Positions 56,752 through 64,000 of a DNA stretch of 64,000 nt are shown in pieces. The position numbers and the translations under genes were made by a program. Each line of letters opens with the position of its first letter. Position 1 is the first letter of the stretch. The notes below the pieces were generated by a model that was not told where the DNA came from, made no database searches, and worked only from the letters and a program-made list of their open reading frames with translations. This DNA comes from Pseudobacter ginsenosidimutans (GTDB lineage: Bacteria > Bacteroidota > Bacteroidia > Chitinophagales > Chitinophagaceae): contig NZ_CP042431.1 of NCBI RefSeq assembly GCF_007970185.1, positions 4,774,001-4,838,000 on the forward strand, written 5' to 3'.

Positions 56752-57345
56752 TTATAAGGATAGCAGCATCCAGAGAAAAATAACGGAAGAACCGGCATGT
56801 TTCTCCAGGTAATTGCGAAGCGAAAGATTGGCGCTGACAATATAATTCTTGACAGTTCTTTGGGAAAGACCGGTTTCAGCAGCGATCTCTGCATGGCTCA
56901 GTCCCTGAAACCGGCTAAGTCTGAATACCTTTTGCTGTTGCGGTGTAAGCTGGTTGATACCATTGTGGATGATCTGTTCCGCCTCTTTGAATTCCAGCGT
57001 AGCGGCCGGGTTGGCAAGGGCATCGCTGAAATATTCCTGGAGATAAGCTGTAAAGCTGCCTGTGAAAACCTGTCCGCGTAATTTATTGAAGATATGATTC
57101 CTGGCGGTGGCAAAAAGGTAGGCGCGGAATTCCCTTACATTCACCAGTTGCTCTTTTTTTATCCATAGCTGTGCGAAGATCTCCTGTGCTGCATCCTCGG
57201 CTGCTTCCGGCACTTTGGCCAGCAGGAGCGCTACGGAATAGACTCTCGGCCAGTAATGCTCAAATAGCTGCCTGTAGGCAGATTCATCGCCGCGGGCCAC
57301 CATCAGAACCAGTTCCTTTTCGTTATGTATGGGATCACCTTGCAA
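56752..57345 (-). CDS. ECF RNA polymerase sigma factor (locus 2)
   Basis: 197 aa. Region 2 at about 20-90 (YRQLFEHYWPRVYSVALLL, AEDAAQEIFAQLWIKKEQL) and region 4 at about 125-180 (LTPQQQKVFRLSRFQGLSHAEIAAETGLSQRTVKNYI). The only upstream start in frame is TTG at 57345; the first in-frame ATG (57303) would cut into conserved sequence. The last 12 residues (SSVIFLWMLLSL) are hydrophobic, a feature of some Bacteroidota sigma factors that may bring them to the membrane. It is the first gene of the large minus-strand cluster. Confidence 0.88.
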   Translation of the reverse strand: MQGDPIHNEKELVLMVARGDESAYRQLFEHYWPRVYSVALLLAKVPEAAEDAAQEIFAQLWIKKEQLVNVREFRAYLFATARNHIFNKLRGQVFTGSFTAYLQEYFSDALANPAATLEFKEAEQIIHNGINQLTPQQQKVFRLSRFQGLSHAEIAAETGLSQRTVKNYIVSANLSLRNYLEKHAGSSVIFLWMLLSL

Positions 57346-57480
57346 CCAGAGCAGAATTAGGGTGTTGTTATACGCGCAAGCTAAAATAAAAATATGACAT
57401 CCAATTAGCTAAATAGGAGGAGAGGAAATGCTGCTTTAAGCTGAAGCAGGGATGTATCCCCATTCGTGAAAGGTGCAACA

Positions 57481-57569
57481 CCGATCAGGTGGAAAAATAA
57501 AACATCCGGAACTGCAGAAGTTATGCGGTCCCGGATGAAGAAATTATAAATGGATATAGACAGGGATCA
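57481..57569 (+). pseudogene. Degenerate 3' fragment of a DUF1801 gene
   Basis: Matches the 3' part of the intact DUF1801 gene (about 41829-41914) in the same orientation: 15 identical bases at 57501-57515 / 41847-41861, 16 identical at 57525-57540 / 41872-41887, and 19 of 27 in the next block. A 1-nt indel between the blocks and in-frame stops show it is not coding. Weaker similarity may extend leftward to about 57420. Confidence 0.75.
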
Positions 57570-58607
57570 CTGAGACAATCCCAGGAATTTGAAAGGAGCT
57601 GCATCCTTAAACCGGGCCGATGCATTTCCCGCATATGTTTCTCCGTTAGACAGTGGAAGTTTTTTCACTTTTCCCTTTTCGGAAAAATCAATGTCTTTGA
57701 AATTTACCCAAAAGGTATTGGGTGTGAGCACTGTTTCAAAATAGTACACCAGGTTCTTATGATCGGAAACAGACCTCCACCTGGTGGAAGAAATATTGGG
57801 CTGATCCGGCGTAGTGATACCATAAGGTGTAGATGCGTTACGGATCACACTGAATACACTGGCTACGGCTACACGTGTATTATCTGTTTTCGGAATGGCT
57901 TCGGTGTAGAAGGATGCGCGGACAAATCTGTCGGATGCACGATTGGTGCCGGGAAGCATAACGGTGCCGCCTATCTCTTTCCAGTACTCGTTCAGCGCAA
58001 GTTGTTTTTCGTATGTGGGAGAGTTGGTCATCACTACAAACTCAGGACTGTGGTGAATGATCAGTTTGCCCTTGATGTATTCGAGAACTGCATTGTCGCC
58101 TGAAGGGTCGGAGAGTGATAAATGCAGGTTGGCCATCCGGTCTTCACCCGGTACTTTATCGGACACCACGATGAATTTTTCCTGCTCCAGTTCTTTCACT
58201 GCTTCCGCAACAGTGGAGAAATTGTCGAGTACATACTGCACCCAGGCGGCAATGCTGAGCCCTGGTTTGCCGGAAGTATAGGTGGGATATTCAGATTCTG
58301 CCAGCCAGAGCAGGTTGGCCACCAATCCTTTTTCGTTCATGCCATCCGTGCTGCAGAATTCGTAGGCGGAGCAGACCACACTGCCATGCTTGGATGTCCA
58401 TTTCAGGGAGTTGGGGCCGGCTTCTCCTGATCTTGACATGCCTTTTGGAAAGATCCACAGACTGGGCATGATATCTTCTTTCCAGTCCATGGACCGGGCT
58501 GTGAGGAACAGGTTGTTCAGTCCTTTGTACATCACACGCGTACAGGCATCCGACTGATGTGCGAAACAATAAAACAGTAAAGCGGTAGTGAGGAACAATG
58601 ATTTCAT
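57567..58607 (-). CDS. Secreted linear amide C-N hydrolase (choloylglycine/penicillin V acylase-like)
   Basis: 346 aa. Signal peptide at about 1-21 cleaving just before the catalytic Cys (SDA|CTRVMYKG), which becomes the N-terminal nucleophile of this Ntn-hydrolase family. Other family marks: TARSMDW (Arg and Asp of the active site), STDGMNEKGLVANLLW, MTNSPTY and the late GTNRASDRF region. The family cleaves amide bonds in bile salts, penicillin V, acyl-homoserine lactones or N-acyl lipids; sequence alone does not say which. Environmental Bacteroidota members with a signal peptide act in the periplasm. It stands 222 bp upstream of the sigma gene on the same strand. Confidence 0.88.
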   Translation of the reverse strand: MKSLFLTTALLFYCFAHQSDACTRVMYKGLNNLFLTARSMDWKEDIMPSLWIFPKGMSRSGEAGPNSLKWTSKHGSVVCSAYEFCSTDGMNEKGLVANLLWLAESEYPTYTSGKPGLSIAAWVQYVLDNFSTVAEAVKELEQEKFIVVSDKVPGEDRMANLHLSLSDPSGDNAVLEYIKGKLIIHHSPEFVVMTNSPTYEKQLALNEYWKEIGGTVMLPGTNRASDRFVRASFYTEAIPKTDNTRVAVASVFSVIRNASTPYGITTPDQPNISSTRWRSVSDHKNLVYYFETVLTPNTFWVNFKDIDFSEKGKVKKLPLSNGETYAGNASARFKDAAPFKFLGLSQ

Positions 58608-58731
58608 TGCGCGATTTTTTAATGAAAAGATTGTATCAGGAAATGATACGTGTATTAAAATCCGCAGGAATGATCAGGGCTTACTACGTGTAAGGAATGG
58701 GGTACAAAGATACAGGTTTGCATTATCTGTC

Positions 58732-59715
58732 TTACCGGACCTGCAATTTTCTGGTTTGATAAGATCCATCTGCAAACCGGAATCTGAGAACATAACTTCC
58801 TGCTGCAATAGAAGGGAGTTGATATTGATATTGTCCACCGTTCCAGGTATGCAGCAGTTTTCCGGAATTGCTGAAAAGCTGGATGCCAGACAATCCGGAA
58901 ATATCTTCGGTACCCACCAGGAAATATCCTTTTGCCGGATTAGGCGTGATGGTGAGATGTGCGGCTTCATATTCTCCGGGAGCCACCAGTATCTTCGAAA
59001 GGGAGGAGCGGCCATCTTTATCGGTTTGCCGTATCCGGTAGTACAGTCTTCCCTGAATGCCGGGATTGTCAGTTGCCTCATACTTCGATTCAAACAAGTT
59101 GTTCCTGGCAGGTATACCGGTAATGGACATATGCCAGTTGCTTGCATTGGTACTTCTTTCTATATCGAAATGGCTGACATCGATCTCCTGCTTTGTAGTC
59201 CATTTGATCCGGATGAAATTACCTTCGCGCGAAACGGAAGCTGAGCCCCATTTCAAAGGGAGCGCCGTACCCGCGGCCAGCAGGATCTCTTCCAACGGCC
59301 TGTTGCTGATACCATCTGCCTGCAGGTAGTTTTGTGCGGGGTCTGAGATGGAAGCCGGAAAGCCCAGCCAGCCCGAGCCATTGTTAATAAATAACTGAAG
59401 GGTGTTTTCATCCAGTCCGTTCAGTTCTCCATCGAGATAACTCAATCGGATAATGCCATTATAATTGCTGCTGGTTGGGGCAAAACGGAACACCCGTTGA
59501 ATATACGTTGAAGGAAAGCTATTCACTGTTGAGGCGGATTGCTCCAGCTGGCTATTGAAATTGAAATCGGTGGAAGGGATCAATGTGAGGCCTGACCAGG
59601 AAAGTTGATTGGCGGATGTAAGGACCATTTGTCCTCCACCATATACTGATAGCTGTTGGGCCTGCGGTGAATGCATCATGCCGCAAATGCAGAGCAACAA
59701 AAGAATGCTTCTCAT
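58732..59715 (-). CDS. Secreted protein of unknown function with T9SS type A sorting domain
   Basis: 327 aa from ATG at 59715 (MRSILLLL). Signal peptide at about 1-20 (MMHSPQAQ). The middle contains no enzyme motif; about residues 150-235 resemble a fibronectin-III-like repeat (IKWTTKQEIDVSHFDIERSTN; GRLYYRIRQTDKDG). The last 80 residues are a T9SS type A domain (ITPNPAKGYFLVG; GSYVLRFRFADGSYQTRKLQV). Probably secreted to or through the surface. It sits just downstream of the S74/YadA-like gene on the same strand (42-bp gap), so the two may act together. Confidence 0.8.
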   Translation of the reverse strand: MRSILLLLCICGMMHSPQAQQLSVYGGGQMVLTSANQLSWSGLTLIPSTDFNFNSQLEQSASTVNSFPSTYIQRVFRFAPTSSNYNGIIRLSYLDGELNGLDENTLQLFINNGSGWLGFPASISDPAQNYLQADGISNRPLEEILLAAGTALPLKWGSASVSREGNFIRIKWTTKQEIDVSHFDIERSTNASNWHMSITGIPARNNLFESKYEATDNPGIQGRLYYRIRQTDKDGRSSLSKILVAPGEYEAAHLTITPNPAKGYFLVGTEDISGLSGIQLFSNSGKLLHTWNGGQYQYQLPSIAAGSYVLRFRFADGSYQTRKLQVR

Positions 59716-59757
59716 ACAATCAGATTTTGTGTGATCTATCAATGTAGGTTGCTGTAA

Positions 59758-60882
59758 TCAGGCAGATTTTCTACTGCGGTATTTCAACAGTAGGGCGCCC
59801 AGGGCCATACCGGCAATGATCAATATTGTGATCTGCGGTAAACTGGCATTGTTGCTGGCAGCCTTGTTTTCCATTGCGTCCAGCCTGCTGCGCAAATGTT
59901 CGTTCTCTTTTTGCAATGCTTTTATGCTGGCAGTTTGATCCTGAGTACGGGTGTCCAGCGCCTGTACGGCAGCGAGGGCAATGCCATCTGCATCAACCGT
60001 GCCAATCCCTTTTTCGTCTGAGCCTAACTGAAAGGCTGCATAGAAATCCTGTGCAGTGGGGCCGATATGGCGGATGTTCTCATCCTCTGATTTGTAGCTC
60101 CATTTTTGAATGGGAATGGAACGTAATTGCTGCAGGATGGTCTCTCCCGAGATGTTTTCGAAATGATGTTTGCGATTCACGTCTGAAGAGTTCTGCCATA
60201 CGCCTCCGGTGCTGAGCATAGCGCCGGTGTAAGTGGAGATCACTGCGTTGGATTGTCCCCAGTTGCTAACGTTGGTGCCTGATTGAATGGTTACCCCTGT
60301 ACTGAGGTTAGAGGACGTGAAGATCCTGAAGCCGCCTGATACGCGCCAACTGGCGGAATGGTTCACGCCTGCGCGGATGGTGTCTATTGTGGAGCGGTCT
60401 CCGAATACGAAACTGCCCTGCCTGGCATTGGTATGGGCATGATAGCCCATAGCCACGGAAGCGGCTCCTGAGGCGGTGTTTTGATCCCCGATAGCAAAGC
60501 TGTTGATCTGGGCTGCAGTGCAATATCGGCCGAGGGCAACAGCATTATCGGCGCTGGCGCGTGTGTTCTCTCCGATGGCCAGGGAATGAGTGCCGATATT
60601 GGCATCATCCCATTGTGTGCCATCGATGGTACCTGCACGGAAAGCGGATTTCTCAGGATACCAGAACAGCCTCGTTCCAGGTCCTTCTATTGGAGGAAGA
60701 GGCGCTCCAATGTTGGGGTTGAAGGTCCCGCCGAGGTAAAAAGCTCCGTTCACATGCAGGCCCAGCCTGGTTTCCAGAGCACTGGTGCGAACAGCCAGAA
60801 GCGTGTCTGGTATTTGCGCCATTGCAACAAAAGGAGAAATGCAAAAAAGTGTAAAAATTGAAAAAAGCATTTTTTGACGCAT
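59758..60882 (-). CDS. YadA-head-repeat / S74 intramolecular-chaperone protein with C-terminal anchor
   Basis: 374 aa from ATG at 60882 (MRQKMLFSI), giving a signal peptide that ends MAQ; an upstream ATG at 60915 is possible. About residues 95-165 show YadA-type head repeats (HSLAIGENTRAS, NAVALGRYC, NSFAIGDQNTAS, ASVAMGY). About 235-330 is an S74 peptidase/chaperone domain (SSDVNRKHHFENI, IRHIGPTAQDFYAAF). About 330-345 is a coiled coil (IKALQKENEHLRSRLD). The end is one hydrophobic helix and a basic tail (LLKYRSRKSA). Homotrimer formation is expected from both domain types. No autotransporter barrel is present. Confidence 0.82.
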   Translation of the reverse strand: MRQKMLFSIFTLFCISPFVAMAQIPDTLLAVRTSALETRLGLHVNGAFYLGGTFNPNIGAPLPPIEGPGTRLFWYPEKSAFRAGTIDGTQWDDANIGTHSLAIGENTRASADNAVALGRYCTAAQINSFAIGDQNTASGAASVAMGYHAHTNARQGSFVFGDRSTIDTIRAGVNHSASWRVSGGFRIFTSSNLSTGVTIQSGTNVSNWGQSNAVISTYTGAMLSTGGVWQNSSDVNRKHHFENISGETILQQLRSIPIQKWSYKSEDENIRHIGPTAQDFYAAFQLGSDEKGIGTVDADGIALAAVQALDTRTQDQTASIKALQKENEHLRSRLDAMENKAASNNASLPQITILIIAGMALGALLLKYRSRKSA

Positions 60883-61082
60883 GCCGCTATATGCATGCAG
60901 AATAGTTGTTAGCATGGTATTGAATTTTGGTTTTAAGTGGACTTCGATGGAGGGGTGCTCCAAAAATATAAAAAAAAATCATGTAAGTTCTGTCGGAGAT
61001 CTGTGGATAAGAAAATGCTTCTTTGGCCGGTCTGCGATTCCTGCAACCGGGAGTGAATTATCCCTGCTTCGATAAGGATCGG

Positions 61083-61113
61083 TTGGGAGCTGATGGACTG
61101 GCTGGTATACTTG
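61083..61113 (+). promoter_or_regulatory. Candidate promoter of the SDR gene
   Basis: TTGG (61083-61086), a 19-bp spacer, and TATACTTG (61106-61113, one base off TAnnTTTG), 17 bp before the ATG. Confidence 0.4.
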
Positions 61114-61130
61114 CGCCATAATACTTCATT

Positions 61131-61862
61131 ATGAGCTATACTTTCAATAATAAGGCGGCACTGATCACTGGCGCCAACCGCGGACTGGGACTGGAGCTCA
61201 GCAGACAACTCAATAAAAAGGGATATTTTGTTTTCATGGGAGTAAGGGATCTGGAGAAAGGAAAAATAGCTTTGCAGACGTTAACAAATCCCGATTATGC
61301 ATCACTGTTATTGCTGGATGTATCAGATCCTGCTTCAGTGGGCAGCGCAGTGAAACAATTGGATCAAACTGGCTACCCTTTACAGATACTCGTCAACAAC
61401 GCAGGTGTGATGATGGATGGCGATGTGATGAAAGACTCTACCACAGAGATAGGACCTGAACAACTGCGGAAAACTTTCGATACCAATTTCTTTGGACTGG
61501 TGGAACTGACCAACCAGGTATTGCCTTCTTTATTACAAACCCCGGATGCCCGCATACTGAATATCTCCAGTGATATGGGCTCATTGCAATTGCATGCACG
61601 GCAGCATCCATTGGCCCGCACTTTTGCTTATAATGCCAGCAAGGCTGCACTGAATATGTATACCATTCACCTGGCAAATGCGCTGAGGGATAAAAATGTA
61701 AAAGTGAACGCTGTTCATCCCGGCTGGGTGAAAACGGATATGGGAAGTGAATATGCTCCTTTGGAAATCCCGGATGCAGTGACGGCCATAGTGGATTTTT
61801 TGTTGAAGGATGATCTGCCTACAGGGAAGTTTGTGTTCAGAGGGGAGGAAATTGAGTGGTAA
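61131..61862 (+). CDS. Short-chain dehydrogenase/reductase (SDR, carbonyl-reductase-like)
   Basis: 243 aa, classical SDR: cofactor motif TGANRGLGLE, NNAG motif (VNNAGVMMDG), active-site Ser in LNISSDMG, and catalytic YNASK (Tyr and Lys). HPGWVKTDMG matches the carbonyl reductase/CBR1-like subgroup; NADPH preference is suggested by GVRDLEKG after the second strand. Substrate unknown. An AraC regulator and an aldo/keto reductase lie next to it on the other strand, a frequent oxidoreductase trio. Confidence 0.92.
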   Translation: MSYTFNNKAALITGANRGLGLELSRQLNKKGYFVFMGVRDLEKGKIALQTLTNPDYASLLLLDVSDPASVGSAVKQLDQTGYPLQILVNNAGVMMDGDVMKDSTTEIGPEQLRKTFDTNFFGLVELTNQVLPSLLQTPDARILNISSDMGSLQLHARQHPLARTFAYNASKAALNMYTIHLANALRDKNVKVNAVHPGWVKTDMGSEYAPLEIPDAVTAIVDFLLKDDLPTGKFVFRGEEIEW

Positions 61863-61889
61863 GGATCATATGGAGTCATCAGGCGTTTC

Positions 61890-62708
61890 TCACTCCTGCA
61901 CCAGCCACTCCGTTGGCGCTCTGCCGAATTTCTTTTTGAATGAATGCGAGAAATGCGACAGGCTTTCAAAGCCAAGGTCGAGATAAATGGCTGATGGTTT
62001 CCTGTTCTTTTTTTCTATCAGGTACCTGGCTTCAGATAAGCGTTTTTCAAGTAACCATTGCCGTGGTGGTATTCCGAATGTTTTTTGAAAATCGCGCTTG
62101 AACCCGGCAAGGCTTCTGCCTGTGAGTCTTGCGAATTGTTCAACAGGGATATTATAATGAAAATTAGTGTGCATGAATTTTTCCAGATCGATCTTATGCG
62201 GTTCGGAAAAATCGAACAGGAATTCCCTTAGTTCCGGCATGGCATCCAAAAGCAGGTATACAGCCTCTTTTATTTTAAGCATGCCTACATCTGTGGTTAT
62301 CTTCTTTTCCGGATGACGCACATACGGCAGTGTCGATTGAAAAAACGCATGCAGGAAATCACTTCCGGGGATCAGCATGTTGGAAGGACCAGTATATTTT
62401 TGCTCAATCACAATTTGTTCCTCAAGAGCAATTTTTCTGAGCAGGTCCTCTTTCAGACGGATAACAATGGTTTGATAACCTTGTGCATCTTCGGGTGTTT
62501 TGGTAAGCTCACCCAGCTGATTCTTTCGTATCAGCATCATCTGACCACTGCCCATCGATATCTTCTGGTGGGCAGTTTCCAGGGTAAACCGGCCGAGGAC
62601 CTGCAATACAAGTGTATTGTCCTCCATGAACGCACATTTCTCTTTTCTCATGGTGGAGTAGTAAGAGAAAAAAATGACCCCCGGAAGTATTTCAGTTGGA
62701 TTCATCAT
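61890..62708 (-). CDS. AraC-family transcriptional regulator
   Basis: 272 aa from ATG at 62708 (MMNPTEIL). N-terminal AraC_N-type ligand domain at about 10-150 (VLQVLGRFTLETAHQKISMGSGQMMLIRKN). C-terminal double HTH at about 175-270 (VEQFARLTGRSLAGFKRDFQKTFGIPPRQWLLEKRL; AIYLDLGFESLSHFSHSFKKKFGRAPTEW). It lies between the SDR and aldo/keto reductase genes and probably controls one or both; it ends 28 bp from the SDR stop, convergent with it. Confidence 0.9.
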   Translation of the reverse strand: MMNPTEILPGVIFFSYYSTMRKEKCAFMEDNTLVLQVLGRFTLETAHQKISMGSGQMMLIRKNQLGELTKTPEDAQGYQTIVIRLKEDLLRKIALEEQIVIEQKYTGPSNMLIPGSDFLHAFFQSTLPYVRHPEKKITTDVGMLKIKEAVYLLLDAMPELREFLFDFSEPHKIDLEKFMHTNFHYNIPVEQFARLTGRSLAGFKRDFQKTFGIPPRQWLLEKRLSEARYLIEKKNRKPSAIYLDLGFESLSHFSHSFKKKFGRAPTEWLVQE

Positions 62709-62750
62709 TCTATAAAAATACAAAACTGGACGACCTAATGTTCAATCCTC

Positions 62751-63716
62751 TTATCGCTGTAGATAGGTACTGCCTAAAATTGCACCTGGAGCAAATGCTG
62801 TATTGAGCATATTCAATTCATCAGGACTGAATGTGATTTCCATAGCCTGAAGATTCTCCGGCAGTCTTGATCTGCGGCTCATGCTAACCAATGGCATAAT
62901 ATCACTGTCCTGCAGGTTCACCCAGGCAATGGCCAGCTGTGCCGGTGTGTAACCTTTCTCTTTTGCCATTTGTTTCAATATTTCCACTTTTTCCAAATTC
63001 TTAATCAGGTTCTCACCCTGGAAACGGGAAAAATGATTAAGATAAGAATTGGCAGGAAGCGGCGCTTTCATGGCGCCGGTTAGCAGTCCTTCTGCAGTAT
63101 TGGCAAATGCCACTACACCGATGCCAAGTTCTTTGGCAACAGGAAGCAGGTCGCTTTCTATCTGGCGGTCCGCCAGCGAATAGCCAATTTCGAGTGCTGT
63201 TACCGGGTGAATACTATTTGCTTTACGCAGTTGATCGGCAGTTATTTCAGACACTCCGAGATACTTCACTTTCCCTTCCCTGATAAGATCGGCAACGGTT
63301 CCGATCACATCTTCCATTGGAACACTGTTGTCGAGTCTGCAGGGTTGATAGAGATCGATGGTGTCTATGCCCAATCTTACAAGGGAATAATTGATGAAGT
63401 TCCTGATTGACATGGGACGAAGGTCCAATCCAAGTAAACGACCGCCATCAAAAACAGCTCCAAATTTTACGCTGATGAATGCATCGTCCCTTCTGCCTTT
63501 GACGGCTTTTCCTACCAGCAGCTCATTATGGCCACTGCCATAGAAATCCCCGGTGTTCAGAAAATTGATGCCATTGTCAAGTGCTGATTGAATGGTGGCG
63601 ATGCTTTCATTCTCATCATTCGTTTCACCACCCCAGATGGAAGACATGCGCATACATCCTAATCCGAGCTTCGACACAAGTGGTCCGTTCTTACCTAAAG
63701 CTATCTTTGTTATCAT
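62751..63716 (-). CDS. Aldo/keto reductase
   Basis: 321 aa from ATG at 63716 (MITKIALGKNG). (alpha/beta)8 AKR fold: LGLGCMRMS, catalytic Asp/Tyr region NTGDFYGSGHNELLVGKAVKG, Lys in FISVKFGA, then DLYQPCRLD where most relatives have His in place of Gln/Pro/Cys, and KYLGVSEI plus a C-terminal NADPH-binding segment (SMSRRSRLPENLQA). The His of the AKR tetrad appears to be replaced (YQPCR instead of YLxHR), as in some AKR subgroups. It starts upstream of, and on the same strand as, the AraC gene (42-bp gap). Confidence 0.88.
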   Translation of the reverse strand: MITKIALGKNGPLVSKLGLGCMRMSSIWGGETNDENESIATIQSALDNGINFLNTGDFYGSGHNELLVGKAVKGRRDDAFISVKFGAVFDGGRLLGLDLRPMSIRNFINYSLVRLGIDTIDLYQPCRLDNSVPMEDVIGTVADLIREGKVKYLGVSEITADQLRKANSIHPVTALEIGYSLADRQIESDLLPVAKELGIGVVAFANTAEGLLTGAMKAPLPANSYLNHFSRFQGENLIKNLEKVEILKQMAKEKGYTPAQLAIAWVNLQDSDIMPLVSMSRRSRLPENLQAMEITFSPDELNMLNTAFAPGAILGSTYLQR

Positions 63717-63973
63717 TGTACTGTTTTTTTGAGGATACAAAGATCAGCTTAAGAGTGAGGTGGCTGTTTTCTCCCAGAGCTCAAATTGCTTGTCTGGGTG
63801 GCTCAGGGGAGGATGTAGCCGCAAACCACCTTCATATTGACGCAAGTACACCTGATACGAGAAATCTGCACGGATTAACTTTGTTCAATCATAATCGCAA
63901 TCAGTGGAGCAGGCACCACTACAAAAACGGGCGGAACCGAAAAGCCAGATGAGTAGGAATAAATCTTAATCGT
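63717..63973. other. Intergenic region
   Basis: No gene supported; a plus-strand open frame that overlaps the aldo/keto reductase start and runs to 63952 has no recognisable features. It should contain divergent promoters, but none matches the consensus well. Confidence 0.4.
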
Positions 63974-64000
63974 ATGTCCAATAATTCTGTTTCATTACAC
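63974..64000 (+). CDS. Possible 5' end of an SRPBCC/AHSA1-family gene (cut by window end)
   Basis: ATG at 63974 followed by codons for SNNSVSLH to the window end. This short start resembles the opening of AHSA1-type SRPBCC proteins, where SVxLHRV is common. Nine codons are too few to be sure. Confidence 0.3.

Noticed and set aside
63581-63952. Plus-strand open frame overlapping the aldo/keto reductase start
   Set aside because: Half of it is antisense to the reductase; the rest is basic and featureless, and could only be a chance frame.

Overview
The window looks like chromosome from a Bacteroidota bacterium, most likely family Chitinophagaceae (inferred from gene content; no rRNA is present to confirm it). 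The signs are two complete FecI-type sigma / FecR / SusC / SusD systems, type IX secretion (T9SS) C-terminal sorting domains, DUF4843 and PKD-like lipoproteins, a Reg_prop hybrid-type sensor kinase, OmpA with thrombospondin type 3 repeats, Gld-like ABC genes and TAnnTTTG-type promoter boxes. No rRNA, tRNA, CRISPR array, integrase or transposase was seen.

Layout. 1-2.5 kb: an AT-rich S9 peptidase cut by the window edge and broken by a frameshift. 2.5-3.0 kb: a small HopJ-family gene preceded by a 10-bp tandem repeat. 3.0-22 kb: polysaccharide-utilisation-like locus 1, with a divergent secreted DUF4838 protein (CBM9-like domain, T9SS tail), then sigma, FecR, STN-containing SusC, SusD with an unusual insertion, a second DUF4838 protein, a two-domain esterase and a GH28-like/FAD-oxidoreductase fusion. 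22-27.4 kb: PAS histidine kinase overlapping tail-to-tail with its likely response regulator, a PEP-mutase-like enzyme, a lipoprotein, an ICMT-like methyltransferase and an AraC regulator. 27.6-34 kb: a membrane protein, a large propeller histidine kinase, a NarL/LuxR-type regulator, and OmpA behind a repeat-rich regulatory region. 34-41.3 kb: an HTH protein, a Gfo/Idh/MocA oxidoreductase with a PmoA-like protein, a cytochrome c, an MFS transporter and a sorbosone-dehydrogenase-like lipoprotein.

41.6-57.3 kb: the most striking region, a tightly packed minus-strand cluster: sigma, FecR, SusC, SusD, DUF4843, PKD-like lipoprotein, ABC ATPase, fused GldF-GldG-like permease, and two tandem MutS-family ATPases. 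Most junctions from susC onward are 10-24 bp apart or overlap, which suggests one transcript joining outer-membrane uptake, inner-membrane ABC transport and DNA-binding-type ATPases. An intact DUF1801 gene lies at one end and a degenerate DUF1801 fragment in the same orientation at the other.

57.5-64 kb: a penicillin-acylase-like Ntn hydrolase, a T9SS-sorted protein, a YadA-head/S74-chaperone protein, an SDR, an AraC regulator, an aldo/keto reductase and what may be the first codons of an SRPBCC protein.

Two cross-cutting observations. First, four genes are each restored by adding one base in or beside a homopolymer, so assembly deletion errors should be excluded before any is called a pseudogene. 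Second, both loci carry between fecR and susC a hairpin that is fully paired and followed by a U-tract only on the antisense strand, the layout expected for a cis-antisense small RNA of the kind known from Bacteroides polysaccharide loci. All family assignments are from reading the sequence; no database search was run.
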